64,000 nt of DNA from Streptomyces sp. GS7 (GTDB taxonomy: Bacteria; Actinomycetota; Actinomycetes; Streptomycetales; Streptomycetaceae): NCBI RefSeq assembly GCF_009834125.1, contig NZ_CP047146.1, positions 2,101,501 through 2,165,500 of the forward strand. The letters are read 5' to 3'. A program made the position numbers and the translations under genes. Below, in pieces: positions 1-7,939 of this stretch (positions within the stretch are counted from its first letter, which is position 1; every line of letters starts with the position of its first letter). The notes beneath the pieces were generated by a model. That model saw nothing but the letters and a program-made list of their open reading frames with translations, was not told the DNA's origin and made no database searches.

Positions 1-622
1 CCACCGACTCCAGCAGCGCCCGGTCCCGGCTCCCGGCCGGCACCGCCGCCCCGTCGGCCTCCGCCAAAGCCGCCCGGGAGTCCGCGACCCCCGCGGCCTC
101 CAGCACCCGGCGCGCCTCGTGCGCCGTCAGCCGCTCCAGGTCGCGCAGGACGAACGCCGCCCGGCCCGGTGCGGAGAGCGCGGACAGCGCCTGGTCCAGG
201 GCGAGTTCGTCGGCGCCGCCGGAGCGGGGGAAGAGCCGCAGGCCCCAGACCTGGGGGAGCGGTGCCGGCGGCAGACGCCGCCGCCCGGCGGCGAGTGCGG
301 TGCGCAGCACCCGCAGCCGCATGAGCGCGTAACCGGGGTCGACGGCCGCCGCCGCGCCGTCGCGCTGGGCGGGCAGACCGGGACCGGACCCGGGGCCCGG
401 CCGCCGCGGCAGGGCCCGCTGCACCACTCCGTGTGCGGCCAGCACCCGCCGGCCGCGGCTCGGGCCCGGCGGCAGGACCAGATACGCCAGCCGGGCCAGC
501 CGGGGGTAGTGCTCGACCAGCGCCGCCTCGGCCTGCTCGACGTCGATGGCCTCACCGGCCTCCGCCGGGCTGCCGGGGGAGGTGCGGTCCGGACGCGGGG
601 TTGCCGCCTGCTGCTGCTCCAC
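1..622 (-). CDS. Sigma-factor-like membrane-anchored protein, N-terminal part (cut by window edge)
   Basis: Only the first ~207 codons lie in the window. The GTG at 622 follows a weak GGA and gives MEQQQATPRPD. The protein then shows EHYPRLARLAYLVLP, which resembles ECF sigma region 2, and GADELALDQALSALSAPGRA followed by a region-4-like stretch (LERLTAHEARRVLEAAGV). It closely parallels the complete gene at 25354-27255, which continues into one membrane helix and an exported domain, so the missing part probably has the same layout. The sigma-like part looks too degenerate for a working sigma factor. The paralogy is seen directly; membrane anchoring of this copy is inferred. Confidence 0.65.
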   Translation of the reverse strand, partial: MEQQQAATPRPDRTSPGSPAEAGEAIDVEQAEAALVEHYPRLARLAYLVLPPGPSRGRRVLAAHGVVQRALPRRPGPGSGPGLPAQRDGAAAAVDPGYALMRLRVLRTALAAGRRRLPPAPLPQVWGLRLFPRSGGADELALDQALSALSAPGRAAFVLRDLERLTAHEARRVLEAAGVADSRAALAEADGAAVPAGSRDRALLESV

Positions 623-792
623 ATTCCGTGGAACGAGTGAATCCTGTGATGGTCACCGGGGTGCCGGGCCGCCCCGGACGGGTGACCGCGGCGCCTGCCC
701 CCGGGCACCCGGGCCCGGGCGCGCCCCGGCCCGGGCCGCCGGGCGGCACCCCGCGACCCCGGCCACCGGGGCGGCGCCGCACGCCCGTGGCG

Positions 793-1029
793 TCACCGCG
801 AGAGGTCGAACTCCCCGTCCCGGGCGCCCTGGACGAACGCCCACCACTCCGCCTCGGTGAAGCGCAGCACCACCTCGGGGTCCGTGGAATTGCGCATCGC
901 GACCGCGCCGCGCTCCAGGAAGGCGATCTCCACCGCTTCCGCGTCGGGGGCCTCGCCGGGCGGGCGCTGCCAGGTGGCGTCGGAGATGTCGAGGCCGTAG
1001 AGCCATTCCTTGTCGGCTGCGGTGCCCAT
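793..1029 (-). CDS. DUF397 domain protein
   Basis: A 78-residue protein with the DUF397 pattern: VAMRNSTDPEVVLRFTEAEW followed by AFVQGARDGEFDL at the C-terminus. The ATG at 1029 has a GGGGAG Shine-Dalgarno 6 bases upstream, which decides against longer in-frame starts. DUF397 proteins are small actinobacterial proteins, usually next to XRE-type regulators and often linked to differentiation. No XRE partner is adjacent here, so this copy is an orphan. Its biochemical role is unknown. Confidence 0.8.
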   Translation of the reverse strand: MGTAADKEWLYGLDISDATWQRPPGEAPDAEAVEIAFLERGAVAMRNSTDPEVVLRFTEAEWWAFVQGARDGEFDLSR

Positions 1030-1391
1030 GTCGTTGCTCCCCTTGCTCGTGAACGTGCCGGTCAGCGTACGCGGCGCCCGGACGACCTTCCAGCCGCACA
1101 ACCGGGCCGTACCGCGGTTCCCGCCACCGGAGTTGGCGGCGCGGAGGCGGTCGGGCGGACCGGGCCGCAGCCGCATCCACGGCTGCCGCCCGCCCGGCCC
1201 CGACCCACCGGACAGGCCCCGAGCCCCCATGCCGCGGCGACCAGTGTTCCGCGGAGCCTCATCCGCACGCTCCCTGGGCTTCACGTGCCCGGCCGCCGCA
1301 CGCGGGGACAGTCTGCCGTGTAGGAGAACGCCAGGTCATTGGGTATGTGCACCCCGACGGGGTGTAACCAGCAGCACCTACGGAGGCTCTG

Positions 1392-2192
1392 ATGAGCATG
1401 GCACCCACCGCGTCCGCCGGCAGCCCCGGACTCACCTCTCCCACCGCGGACGCCGCGGCCACGGACGCCGCCCCCTCTCCCGACTACACCGCCGAGATCG
1501 CCGACACCCCCGACCGGATCCGGGCCGCCCAGCGCCTCCGCCACCAGGTCTTCGGCGAGGAGATGGGCGCCGCCCTCGACACCCCCCTCCCCGGCCACGA
1601 CATCGACGCCGTCGACGACCTCGCCGACCACCTCGTCGTCACCCACACCCCCACCGGCGCCGTCGTCGGCACCTACCGGCTGCTGCCCCCCGGGCGCAGC
1701 CAACGCCTCTACTCCGACGGCGAGTTCAACCTCTCCGCCCTGAACGCGCTGCGCCCCTCCCTCATCGAGGCCGGCCGCTCCTGCGTCCACCCCGACCACC
1801 GCGGCGGCGCCGTCATCAACGTGATGTGGGCCGCCCTCGCCCGCTACACCCTGCTCTCCGGCCACCGCTACCTCGCCGGCTGCGCCTCCGTCCCGCTCGC
1901 CGACGGGGGCACCGCCGCCGGACACGCCTGGGCGCTGGCCCTCACCCGCTACCCCGCCCCGGCCGGGCTCCGGGTCACCCCGCACCGCCCCTGGCGCCCC
2001 ACCGGCCCGCTGCCCGAGCGCCCCTCCCTCGCCCAGCTCCCGCCGCTGCTGCGCGGCTACCTCCGGATCGGCGCGTGGATCGGCGGCGCCCCCGCCCACG
2101 ACCCGGCGTTCGGCACCGCCGACTTCTTCGTCGTCCTGGACATGGAGCGCCTCGGCGACCGCTACCGCCGCTTCTTCCTGGGGGACCGGTGA
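1392..2192 (+). CDS. GNAT-type N-acyltransferase, OlsB-like (ornithine lipid first step)
   Basis: A 266-residue protein of the acyl-homoserine-lactone-synthase-like/OlsB acyltransferase family. Family features are RLRHQVFGEEMGA near residue 40, VVGTYRLLPP, EAGRSCVHPDHRGG and ALARYTLLSGHRYLAGCASV. OlsB moves a 3-hydroxyacyl chain from ACP to the amine of ornithine to make lyso-ornithine lipid. A GGAGG lies 5 bases before the ATG at 1392; the ATG at 1398 is an alternative. The stop overlaps the next start by 4 bases (GTGA), so it is coupled to the acyltransferase that would complete the lipid. The amino-acid substrate is inferred from family and context. Confidence 0.72.
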   Translation: MSMAPTASAGSPGLTSPTADAAATDAAPSPDYTAEIADTPDRIRAAQRLRHQVFGEEMGAALDTPLPGHDIDAVDDLADHLVVTHTPTGAVVGTYRLLPPGRSQRLYSDGEFNLSALNALRPSLIEAGRSCVHPDHRGGAVINVMWAALARYTLLSGHRYLAGCASVPLADGGTAAGHAWALALTRYPAPAGLRVTPHRPWRPTGPLPERPSLAQLPPLLRGYLRIGAWIGGAPAHDPAFGTADFFVVLDMERLGDRYRRFFLGDR

Positions 2193-3076
2193 ACGGCCCC
2201 TGGGACGTCCGGTCCGTCTGCACCCCGCACTGCGCCGGCCACGCCGCCCCGCGCGTCCCGGCCCGCGAATCCGCCCGCCGCGCCGCCGCGTTCGCCACCG
2301 CGGTGCGCCGCGTGCTGGCCGACGGCGACCTCCTGGCGGATCCGGTACGGCTGCGCGCGCACGCCCGGGCGCTGCTGGCGGCGTTGGGGATCGAGGCGGA
2401 AGGGGTGGACAAGCTGGCGGCTGCCGGGACGGGAGCCGGCGGCCCCGGTACCCTCACCGTCCTCAACCACATCTCCTGGCTCGACATCGTCGCGCTGCTC
2501 GCCGCCGAACCGACGACCCTGCTCGCCAAGCGCGAGGTCGGCCGCTGGCCGGTCGTCGGCGGCCTGGCGCGCCGGGCCGGCACGCACTTCATCGACCGCA
2601 CCAGCCCCCGCAGACTCCCGCACACCGTACGGGAGTTGTCCGACCTGCTCGCCGCCGGCCGCTCGGTGGCGGTCTTCCCCCAGGCCACCACCTGGTGCAC
2701 CGCCGACCAGGGCGCCTTCCGCCGCGCCACGTTCCAGGCCGCCCTGGACGCCGGCGCACCGGTCCGCCCGCTGACGGTCAGCTACACCCAGCAGGGCCGG
2801 CCGAGCACCGTGGCCGCGTTCTGCGGCGACGACACCTTCGCGGCCTCCCTGCGCCGCGTCCTGACCGCCCGCGCACTGGCCGTACGCCTCACCGCCCACC
2901 CGGCGCTGCCCACCGCGGGCACCGCCCTGGACCGCAGGGAACTGGCGGCCCGCGCCGAACACGCCGTCCTCGGCCGCGGCACCGTGCGGCCGGCCGCGGC
3001 GGCGATCCGGCCGCCGCGGCTCGCGCCGCAGGCCCCGCCGCCGACCACCGGCCCGCCCCTCCGCCAGCATGCCTGA
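2189..3076 (+). CDS. 1-acyl-sn-glycerol-3-phosphate acyltransferase-like (PlsC/OlsA-type)
   Basis: A 295-residue PlsC-type acyltransferase starting at the GTG that overlaps the previous stop. The catalytic HX4D motif is present as NHISWLD near residue 95, followed by LLAKREVGRWPVVG. The third motif reads FPQATTW where the family normally has FPEGT, so the usual Glu and Gly are replaced by Gln and Ala. Coupled to the OlsB-like gene, it would O-acylate lyso-ornithine lipid at the membrane. The C-terminal 40 residues are Pro/Ala-rich. The altered motif leaves activity open. Confidence 0.72.
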   Translation: MNGPWDVRSVCTPHCAGHAAPRVPARESARRAAAFATAVRRVLADGDLLADPVRLRAHARALLAALGIEAEGVDKLAAAGTGAGGPGTLTVLNHISWLDIVALLAAEPTTLLAKREVGRWPVVGGLARRAGTHFIDRTSPRRLPHTVRELSDLLAAGRSVAVFPQATTWCTADQGAFRRATFQAALDAGAPVRPLTVSYTQQGRPSTVAAFCGDDTFAASLRRVLTARALAVRLTAHPALPTAGTALDRRELAARAEHAVLGRGTVRPAAAAIRPPRLAPQAPPPTTGPPLRQHA

Positions 3077-3743
3077 CCGGTTCGCCCCCGTCCCCGCGAC
3101 CCCGCTCGCCTTCAGCCTCTTCGACCAACTGGACCGCCTCACCGACCCGTTGCACGCCCTGCTCGGCTCCCCCTGGCTCTGGCTCGCCGTCCTGCTGATC
3201 GCCGGGCTGGACGCCCTGCTCCCGTTCATGCCGAGCGAGACCACCGTCGTCCTGGTCGCCGTGCTCATCGGCCCCGACCTGCCGCCGCTCGCCCTGCTCG
3301 CGGGCGTCGCGGCGGTCGGGGCGCTGGCCGGCGACTGCCTCGGCTACGTCGTGGGCCGCCACGCGGGCCCGCGCGCGATCGCCCTGCTGCTGCGCGGCGA
3401 ACGCGGCCGAGCCCGCCATCTGCGCGCCCGCGCCCTGGTCGAACGGCACGCCGCCGTGCTGATCGTCGCCGGCCGCTTCCTCCCCGGCGGGCGGGTGGTC
3501 GCCACCCTCTCCACCGGCAGCGTCCGCTTCCCGCCGCGCCGCTTCGTCGCCCTGGACGCGCTGGGCGCGGGCATCTGGGCGCTGTTCAGCACGGCCCTCG
3601 GCGGCCTCGGCGGCGCGGCGCTCACCGACTCCCCGGTCAAGGGCCTGCTGCTGGCCTCCGGCGCCGGGCTGCTGGTGGCCGCCGGGGTGTCCACGCTGCA
3701 CCGCCGCTGCCCGCTCCCGCGGGGCGGCGGTGAGGGGGCCTGA
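3069..3743 (+). CDS. DedA family membrane protein
   Basis: A 224-residue DedA/SNARE-associated family protein with about five hydrophobic segments. Typical features are LDALLPFMPSETTVVLVAVL near residue 50, the GDCLGYVVGRHAG segment and the conserved AGRFLPGGRVVATLSTGS. It overlaps the upstream acyltransferase by 8 bases, making it the third gene of a coupled operon. DedA proteins act in phospholipid handling and membrane homeostasis, and some scramble or flip lipids, so co-transcription with ornithine-lipid-type acyltransferases is sensible. The exact cargo is unknown. Confidence 0.85.
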   Translation: MPDRFAPVPATPLAFSLFDQLDRLTDPLHALLGSPWLWLAVLLIAGLDALLPFMPSETTVVLVAVLIGPDLPPLALLAGVAAVGALAGDCLGYVVGRHAGPRAIALLLRGERGRARHLRARALVERHAAVLIVAGRFLPGGRVVATLSTGSVRFPPRRFVALDALGAGIWALFSTALGGLGGAALTDSPVKGLLLASGAGLLVAAGVSTLHRRCPLPRGGGEGA

Positions 3744-3765
3744 GCACCCTCACCGGCCGCCGCGC

Positions 3766-4392
3766 CTAGGCGCTTGGCACGTACTTGTACCCGACCCGCC
3801 GCACCGTCACGATCGACGACCGGTGCTCGGCGCCCAGCTTCCGCCGCAGCCGGGCGACATGGACGTCGACGGTGCGCCCGTCGCCGACATGCCCGTACCC
3901 CCACACCGTGGTCACCAGCTGGTCGCGGGTGTGCACCCGGTGCGGATGCGCGACCAGATGGGCCAGCAGCTCGAATTCGAGGTACGTCAGGTCCAGTTGC
4001 CGGCCCCGGACCTGCGCGGTCCGCCGCTCGGGGTCGATCCGTACGGTCTCGTCGCCGGTCCACCCCGGCGGTGCGGGGTCGGCGGGCGGCTGTGGGGCGG
4101 GGGCCGCCTCGGCCGGGACGAGGACGAGGTAGCCGACCATCGGCGGCTGGCCGGGCAGCGCGGGCAGGCTGTGTTCCGGCGCCGGGAGCCAGGTGGCGCC
4201 GGAGTTCAGCAGCTCGGCGACCTGCTGCGCACTGTGGCGCGGCGCCGCGGCACCCGGGGCGGCGGCCGGGCGGGCGGTGCTCCCGGCGGTGGCTTCGTCG
4301 GAGGGCACCGCGCGCAGCCGGTGGCGCTGGTGCGGCGGGTGCGGAACGGCGGCCGTGGCGGAACCGGCGGGAACGGTACGGAGATTCGTCAT
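3766..4392 (-). CDS. Orphan OmpR/PhoB-type winged-helix regulator without receiver domain
   Basis: A 208-residue protein whose C-terminal ~95 residues form a complete trans_reg_C domain (LTYLEFELLAHLVAHPHRVH, then TVDVHVARLRRKLG and VRRVGYKYVP). The first ~110 residues are Ala/Pro-rich and contain no phospho-acceptor receiver domain. No histidine kinase is next to it. It probably binds DNA but cannot be switched by classical phosphorelay. The 3' end faces dedA with 22 bases between. Upstream on the same strand are a possible 34-codon leader ORF and a hairpin (4456-4474). Confidence 0.8.
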   Translation of the reverse strand: MTNLRTVPAGSATAAVPHPPHQRHRLRAVPSDEATAGSTARPAAAPGAAAPRHSAQQVAELLNSGATWLPAPEHSLPALPGQPPMVGYLVLVPAEAAPAPQPPADPAPPGWTGDETVRIDPERRTAQVRGRQLDLTYLEFELLAHLVAHPHRVHTRDQLVTTVWGYGHVGDGRTVDVHVARLRRKLGAEHRSSIVTVRRVGYKYVPSA

Positions 4393-4455
4393 CGGAAGTC
4401 AGCTCTTTCGCGCAGGGGATCGTCGGGGGACGTCGTGCGCGCGGGCAGGGCTGGA

Positions 4456-4474
4456 GACACCGGTCAGCGGTGTC
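4456..4474 (-). promoter_or_regulatory. Hairpin in the leader of the winged-helix gene
   Basis: GACACCG-5-CGGTGTC forms a perfect 7-bp stem between a possible 34-codon leader ORF (4603 down to 4499) and the start of the winged-helix gene at 4392. It could be an attenuation or translation-control hairpin. The stem is seen; the role is inferred. Confidence 0.3.
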
Positions 4475-4638
4475 GGGAGGAGAGGTGCGGGCCCGCGCTC
4501 AGTGCGCGCGGCAACACAGACGGTCGAAAGCGTGCGCCTGCCGGGACGGCCAGAAAGGCTCAAGGTCGCTGCGACCCGTCGCGGTGTCGGTAAGGCTGGC
4601 CATGGACCTATTGAACCAGACAGCCGTTGTTCTGTCCT

Positions 4639-5385
4639 TCACACCACCTCCGCGGTGACGCGATCCCGCCGCACGCCGGCCGCACCACCCGCGGGACCGG
4701 CCAGGTCCCGCACCCGACTGCCCTTCCCCGCACCGGAGTTGCCCCTCAGGGCCGCCCCGAGGCGCCGTGCGCGGTGGCCGAAATCCGCCCCCGCGATCCC
4801 GGTGGCGCCCATCGCCATCCCGAGCGCCAGCGCCGCCAGATGCCCCGCGTCCGTGAACGTCCGGCCGCGGCGGACCACCGGCACCGCGGCCGGCACCAGC
4901 AGTGCGCCGACCGCCGCCAGCCGCGCGCCCCGGTGCGGGACCGTCGCCGCGAGGGCGCCGAGCGTGGCACAGAAGCCGTAGCTCGCCCCGACGTCGACGG
5001 CCCGCGCGGTGCCGCCGGAGCAGGAGCCCCGCCGGGCGCGCAGGCCCGCGTACACCAGCAGGCTGGCGCCGACGTGCCCGGCCGCGAACACCCCCGCGGC
5101 GCGCCCGGCGCCCCAACGGACCTCGGCCGTACCGAGGGTGGCCAGCAGCGCCGCGCCGTACACCGCCGGCAGCGGCTCCTCCACGAACGCCGCGCTGGTG
5201 GCGAGGGTGCCCCACCGGCCGGCCCGCAGGTTGGCGACATTGGTGGAGTGCGCGCGCAGCAGCTCCGCACGCCGCCGTCCCGGCAGCCGGCCGGTGGCAT
5301 ACGCCCCGAGCTGCACCACCCCCACATACAGCGGTGCCGCCCACGGCAGCGCCCCGCGCCGCACCGCTCGCCCCCGCGTCCCCAC
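4639..5385 (-). CDS. Rhomboid-like integral membrane protein
   Basis: A 248-residue protein with about six hydrophobic segments. The GTG at 5385 follows GGAGGG by 6 bases. A HSTNVANL segment (residues 46-53) precedes the membrane core. GASYG at residues 133-137 and AGHLAALALG with His182 match the Ser/His dyad pattern of rhomboid intramembrane proteases (GxSx and a later His). This makes it a candidate protease, although many actinobacterial rhomboid-like proteins are unproven. It lies 19 bases downstream of the DUF6891 gene on the same strand and may be co-transcribed with it. Confidence 0.65.
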   Translation of the reverse strand: MGTRGRAVRRGALPWAAPLYVGVVQLGAYATGRLPGRRRAELLRAHSTNVANLRAGRWGTLATSAAFVEEPLPAVYGAALLATLGTAEVRWGAGRAAGVFAAGHVGASLLVYAGLRARRGSCSGGTARAVDVGASYGFCATLGALAATVPHRGARLAAVGALLVPAAVPVVRRGRTFTDAGHLAALALGMAMGATGIAGADFGHRARRLGAALRGNSGAGKGSRVRDLAGPAGGAAGVRRDRVTAEVV

Positions 5386-5404
5386 GCCGGTCCCTCCGCT
5401 CCGC

Positions 5405-6310
5405 TCAGTTCCCCGCCGGCAGTCGCCTGCGCCAGTCCAGCGGGGTGATCTCGACGACCGTGTCCGGATCGCCGTCCCACTCCACCGTCAGACCGACGCC
5501 GGTCAGCGCGTCCGCCACCGTCCGCCCGACCTCGGCGCGGTCCGCCCCGCCATCCTCGTACGCGCCGTACCGCACCGAAAGACCGTGTCCCCCGGCCGCG
5601 GCGGCGGTGTCCTGCTGGTGGAAGAAGACGAAGCCGCGGTCGGCCTCGGCGCGCTCGGCGCCGATCTCGCCGAGCGCGCAGTTGCTGCAGCAGGTGAAGT
5701 GCATCCGGGCGGTGAGCCCCTGCGCGTCCAGCGCGGTGAACGCCCGCTCGACCCGGTCGGCGTCGGTCACCTCGGGCCACTCCGCCTGCTCGGCCAGCCG
5801 CCGCTCCCACACGGCCGCGACGATCCGCCGCGCCTCGTCCCGGGTGACCGGCGTCTCCTCGGGATCGAAGGCGTCGCACACGCCCTGCACGACGTCCTCG
5901 AACGTCCAGAAGCCGGACCGGATGTCCTCAAGGGCCTGCTCCTCGGCCTGCTCGCGGGTCTCCGGGTCCAGACCGGGCGTGGAATACAGGTCCGCCGGGC
6001 GCCAGTCGAGCGCCGTGCGCCAGGTCTCGGCGCCGCGCGCCCACGCCAGGAAGACCGCTATCACCTCGTCGGCGTCGGCGGTCTCGGCCGTGAAGTGCCG
6101 GTCCGGGCCGCCGTCGCGGAACTCCACGGCGAACGGCCCGTCGCCCTCCCGCCAGGTCTGCACGAACACCTGGTCCTCGTCGGGCAGCCGCTCGACGACG
6201 ACGAAGTGGTCGTCCTCGGCGCCGATCCGCCGCAGCAGGGCGGTCAGTTGGTCCGCGGTCGGCCGCGCGACGGCCGGCCCGCTCTCGGTCTTGGCGGTGA
6301 TCGCAAGCAT
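5405..6310 (-). CDS. DUF6891 domain protein
   Basis: A soluble 301-residue acidic protein starting at the ATG at 6310. The C-terminal half holds a cysteine-containing segment, MHFTCCSNCALGEIGAE, followed by GFVFFHQQDTAAAAGGHGLS, which I associate with the DUF6891 family. The N-terminal half (DDHFVVVERLPDEDQVFVQT) looks like a separate beta-rich domain. No membrane segment or signal peptide is visible. The CCSNC cluster could bind metal. Function is unknown. Confidence 0.65.
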   Translation of the reverse strand: MLAITAKTESGPAVARPTADQLTALLRRIGAEDDHFVVVERLPDEDQVFVQTWREGDGPFAVEFRDGGPDRHFTAETADADEVIAVFLAWARGAETWRTALDWRPADLYSTPGLDPETREQAEEQALEDIRSGFWTFEDVVQGVCDAFDPEETPVTRDEARRIVAAVWERRLAEQAEWPEVTDADRVERAFTALDAQGLTARMHFTCCSNCALGEIGAERAEADRGFVFFHQQDTAAAAGGHGLSVRYGAYEDGGADRAEVGRTVADALTGVGLTVEWDGDPDTVVEITPLDWRRRLPAGN

Positions 6311-6398
6311 GACCCCAGCGTGCCACCCGCCACTGACAGCCGGCCCCGCGCGCCCGCGACCGGCGACCGACCGGCGCCGGGTGGTGCGGGCATGCGAC

Positions 6399-6425
6399 GG
6401 GGCCGGACCCGCCGGGTCCGGCCCC
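6399..6425 (-). terminator. Terminator hairpin downstream of glnII
   Basis: A perfect 12-bp stem (GGGGCCGGACCC with GGGTCCGGCCCC) closes a 3-base loop about 38 bases beyond the glnII stop. There is no clear T-tract, as is common in Streptomyces. Confidence 0.65.
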
Positions 6426-6462
6426 ATCTCACGCCTGCGCCACCGCGGTTCGGGCGCGGGCG

Positions 6463-7482
6463 TCACACCTGCTCGCGGCGCTCCAGCTCCGTGCAGCAGG
6501 TGTCCACGATCAGCCGCGTCACCACGTAGGGGTCCACGTTCGCGTTCGGCCGCCGGTCCTCGATGTAGCCCTTCTTCTCGACCTCGACCTGCCACGGGAT
6601 GCGCACCGAGGCGCCGCGGTCGGAGGGGCCGTAGGAGTACTGGTCCCAGGGGGCGGTCTCGTGGGCGCCGGTCAGCCGCTCCTCGATACCGGTGCCGTAC
6701 TCGCGGACGTGCTCCAGCGGCTTGCCGTCCGCGCCCAGCGCCTCGCAGGCGGTGATGATCGCGTCGTAGCCCTCGCGCATCGCGCGGGTGGAGAAGTTGG
6801 TGTGCGCGCCCGCGCCGTTCCAGTCGCCCCGGGCCGGCTTGGCGTCCAGCGACGCGGAGACGCCGAACTCCTCGGCCGTACGGTGCAGCAGCCAGCGCGC
6901 CACCCACATGTGGTCCGCGACCTCCAGCGGCGGCAGCGCGCCCACCTGGAACTCCCACTGGCCGGGCATGACCTCGGCGTTGATGCCGGACAGGCCGAGG
7001 CCGGCCGCCAGGCACAGGTCGAGGTGCTTCTCGACGATCTCCCGGCCGAAGATCTCGCCGGCGCCGACACCGCAGTAGTAGCCGCCCTGCGGGGCCGGGA
7101 AGCCGCCCTCGGGGAAGCCCAGCGGGCGCTCGCCCTTGAGGAAGGTGTACTCCTGCTCGATGCCGAAGATCGGCTCCTGCGCGGCGAACCGCTCCGCCAC
7201 CGGGCGCAGCAGGGCCCGGGTGTTGGAGGAGTGCGGCGTGAGGTCGGTGTTCAGCACCTCGCACAGCACCAGCAGGTGGTCACCGCCGCGGATCGGGTCC
7301 GGGCAGCTGAACACCGGCTCCAGCACGAGGTCCGAAGAGTGGCCTTCGGCCTGATTGGTGCTGGACCCGTCGAACCCCCACCGCGGGAGCGTGGAACCGT
7401 CCGCCAGGATCTTGGTCTTGGAACGGAGCTTGGCGGTCGGCTGGGTGCCGTCGATCCAGATGTACTCGGCCTTGATGGTCAC
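6463..7482 (-). CDS. glnII: Glutamine synthetase type II (eukaryotic-like)
   Basis: A 339-residue GSII that makes glutamine from glutamate, ammonia and ATP. Recognisable parts are the start IKAEYIWIDGTQPTAKLRSK, WGFDGSSTNQAEG, GIEQEYTF, the nucleotide/metal segment PGQWEFQVG and GDWNGAGAHTNFST. It is much shorter than GSI and lacks the adenylylation tyrosine loop. The GTG at 7482 follows GAGGA. A four-part GlnR-like box lies at 7550-7587, pointing to nitrogen-dependent transcription together with glnA. Streptomycetes typically carry both enzymes. Confidence 0.95.
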   Translation of the reverse strand: MTIKAEYIWIDGTQPTAKLRSKTKILADGSTLPRWGFDGSSTNQAEGHSSDLVLEPVFSCPDPIRGGDHLLVLCEVLNTDLTPHSSNTRALLRPVAERFAAQEPIFGIEQEYTFLKGERPLGFPEGGFPAPQGGYYCGVGAGEIFGREIVEKHLDLCLAAGLGLSGINAEVMPGQWEFQVGALPPLEVADHMWVARWLLHRTAEEFGVSASLDAKPARGDWNGAGAHTNFSTRAMREGYDAIITACEALGADGKPLEHVREYGTGIEERLTGAHETAPWDQYSYGPSDRGASVRIPWQVEVEKKGYIEDRRPNANVDPYVVTRLIVDTCCTELERREQV

Positions 7483-7549
7483 GGGGTCCTCTTATACGGG
7501 TCGGTGCGGGTACGCGTGCGGGCGTACCGCTGCACTCTCGCAACAGGCC

Positions 7550-7587
7550 GTTTCCCGTCCGTTGCCCGTATGTGAACCGCAGGTTAC
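7550..7587 (-). promoter_or_regulatory. GlnR-type box upstream of glnII
   Basis: On the glnII strand the site reads GTAAC-n6-TTCAC-n6-GCAAC-n6-GAAAC, 68-105 bases before the start. The spacing matches the a-b-a-b half-site layout known for actinobacterial GlnR (gTnAC-n6-GaAAC, repeated). The outer half-sites match well and the inner two are weaker. Confidence 0.75.
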
Positions 7588-7939
7588 CCAGTCGGGCATC
7601 CTCTCATTCCACGGGAATTCACCATATATCAACCGGCCTTTCCGAACTCCCGTACACCGCCGCCGAATTGGCGCCTGCCGGTCTGCCGGCCTGCCCGCGG
7701 CGCGGCACCCGCCCGTAAGTGCGGCGGGTGCCGGCAGGCTCGGCTCGCCGCCGGGCGGGGCCCCGGGCCACCCCATGCCCCACCAGCCCTCACCACATGG
7801 CGATACTGGTCATGTTGCAAGGCAGGAACGCACCGGCCTGCCGCCGGAGGCGCCGGAGGCCGCCCGCACACGGGCCCCGTCCACCGGTACCCGCCCCGGC
7901 CGCACCCGCCCCTCTCCGCCCGCACCGAAGGAGCCCCGC
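7588..7939. other. Intergenic region between glnII and the acyl-CoA ligase gene
   Basis: No gene is convincing here. An A/T-rich patch near 7610-7635 may hold promoter elements. A large stem (CCTGCC...GGCAGG enclosing GGCACCCGCC-9-GGCGGGTGCC, 7690-7738) lies about 200 bases before the ligase start. The ligase Shine-Dalgarno AAGGAG is at about 7928-7933. Confidence 0.5.

Noticed and set aside
127..708. A 193-codon minus-strand frame with an ATG at the left edge
   Set aside because: Its product is Arg/Pro/Ser low complexity. The neighbouring phase from the GTG at 622 aligns with the paralogue at 25354-27255 and is the real frame.
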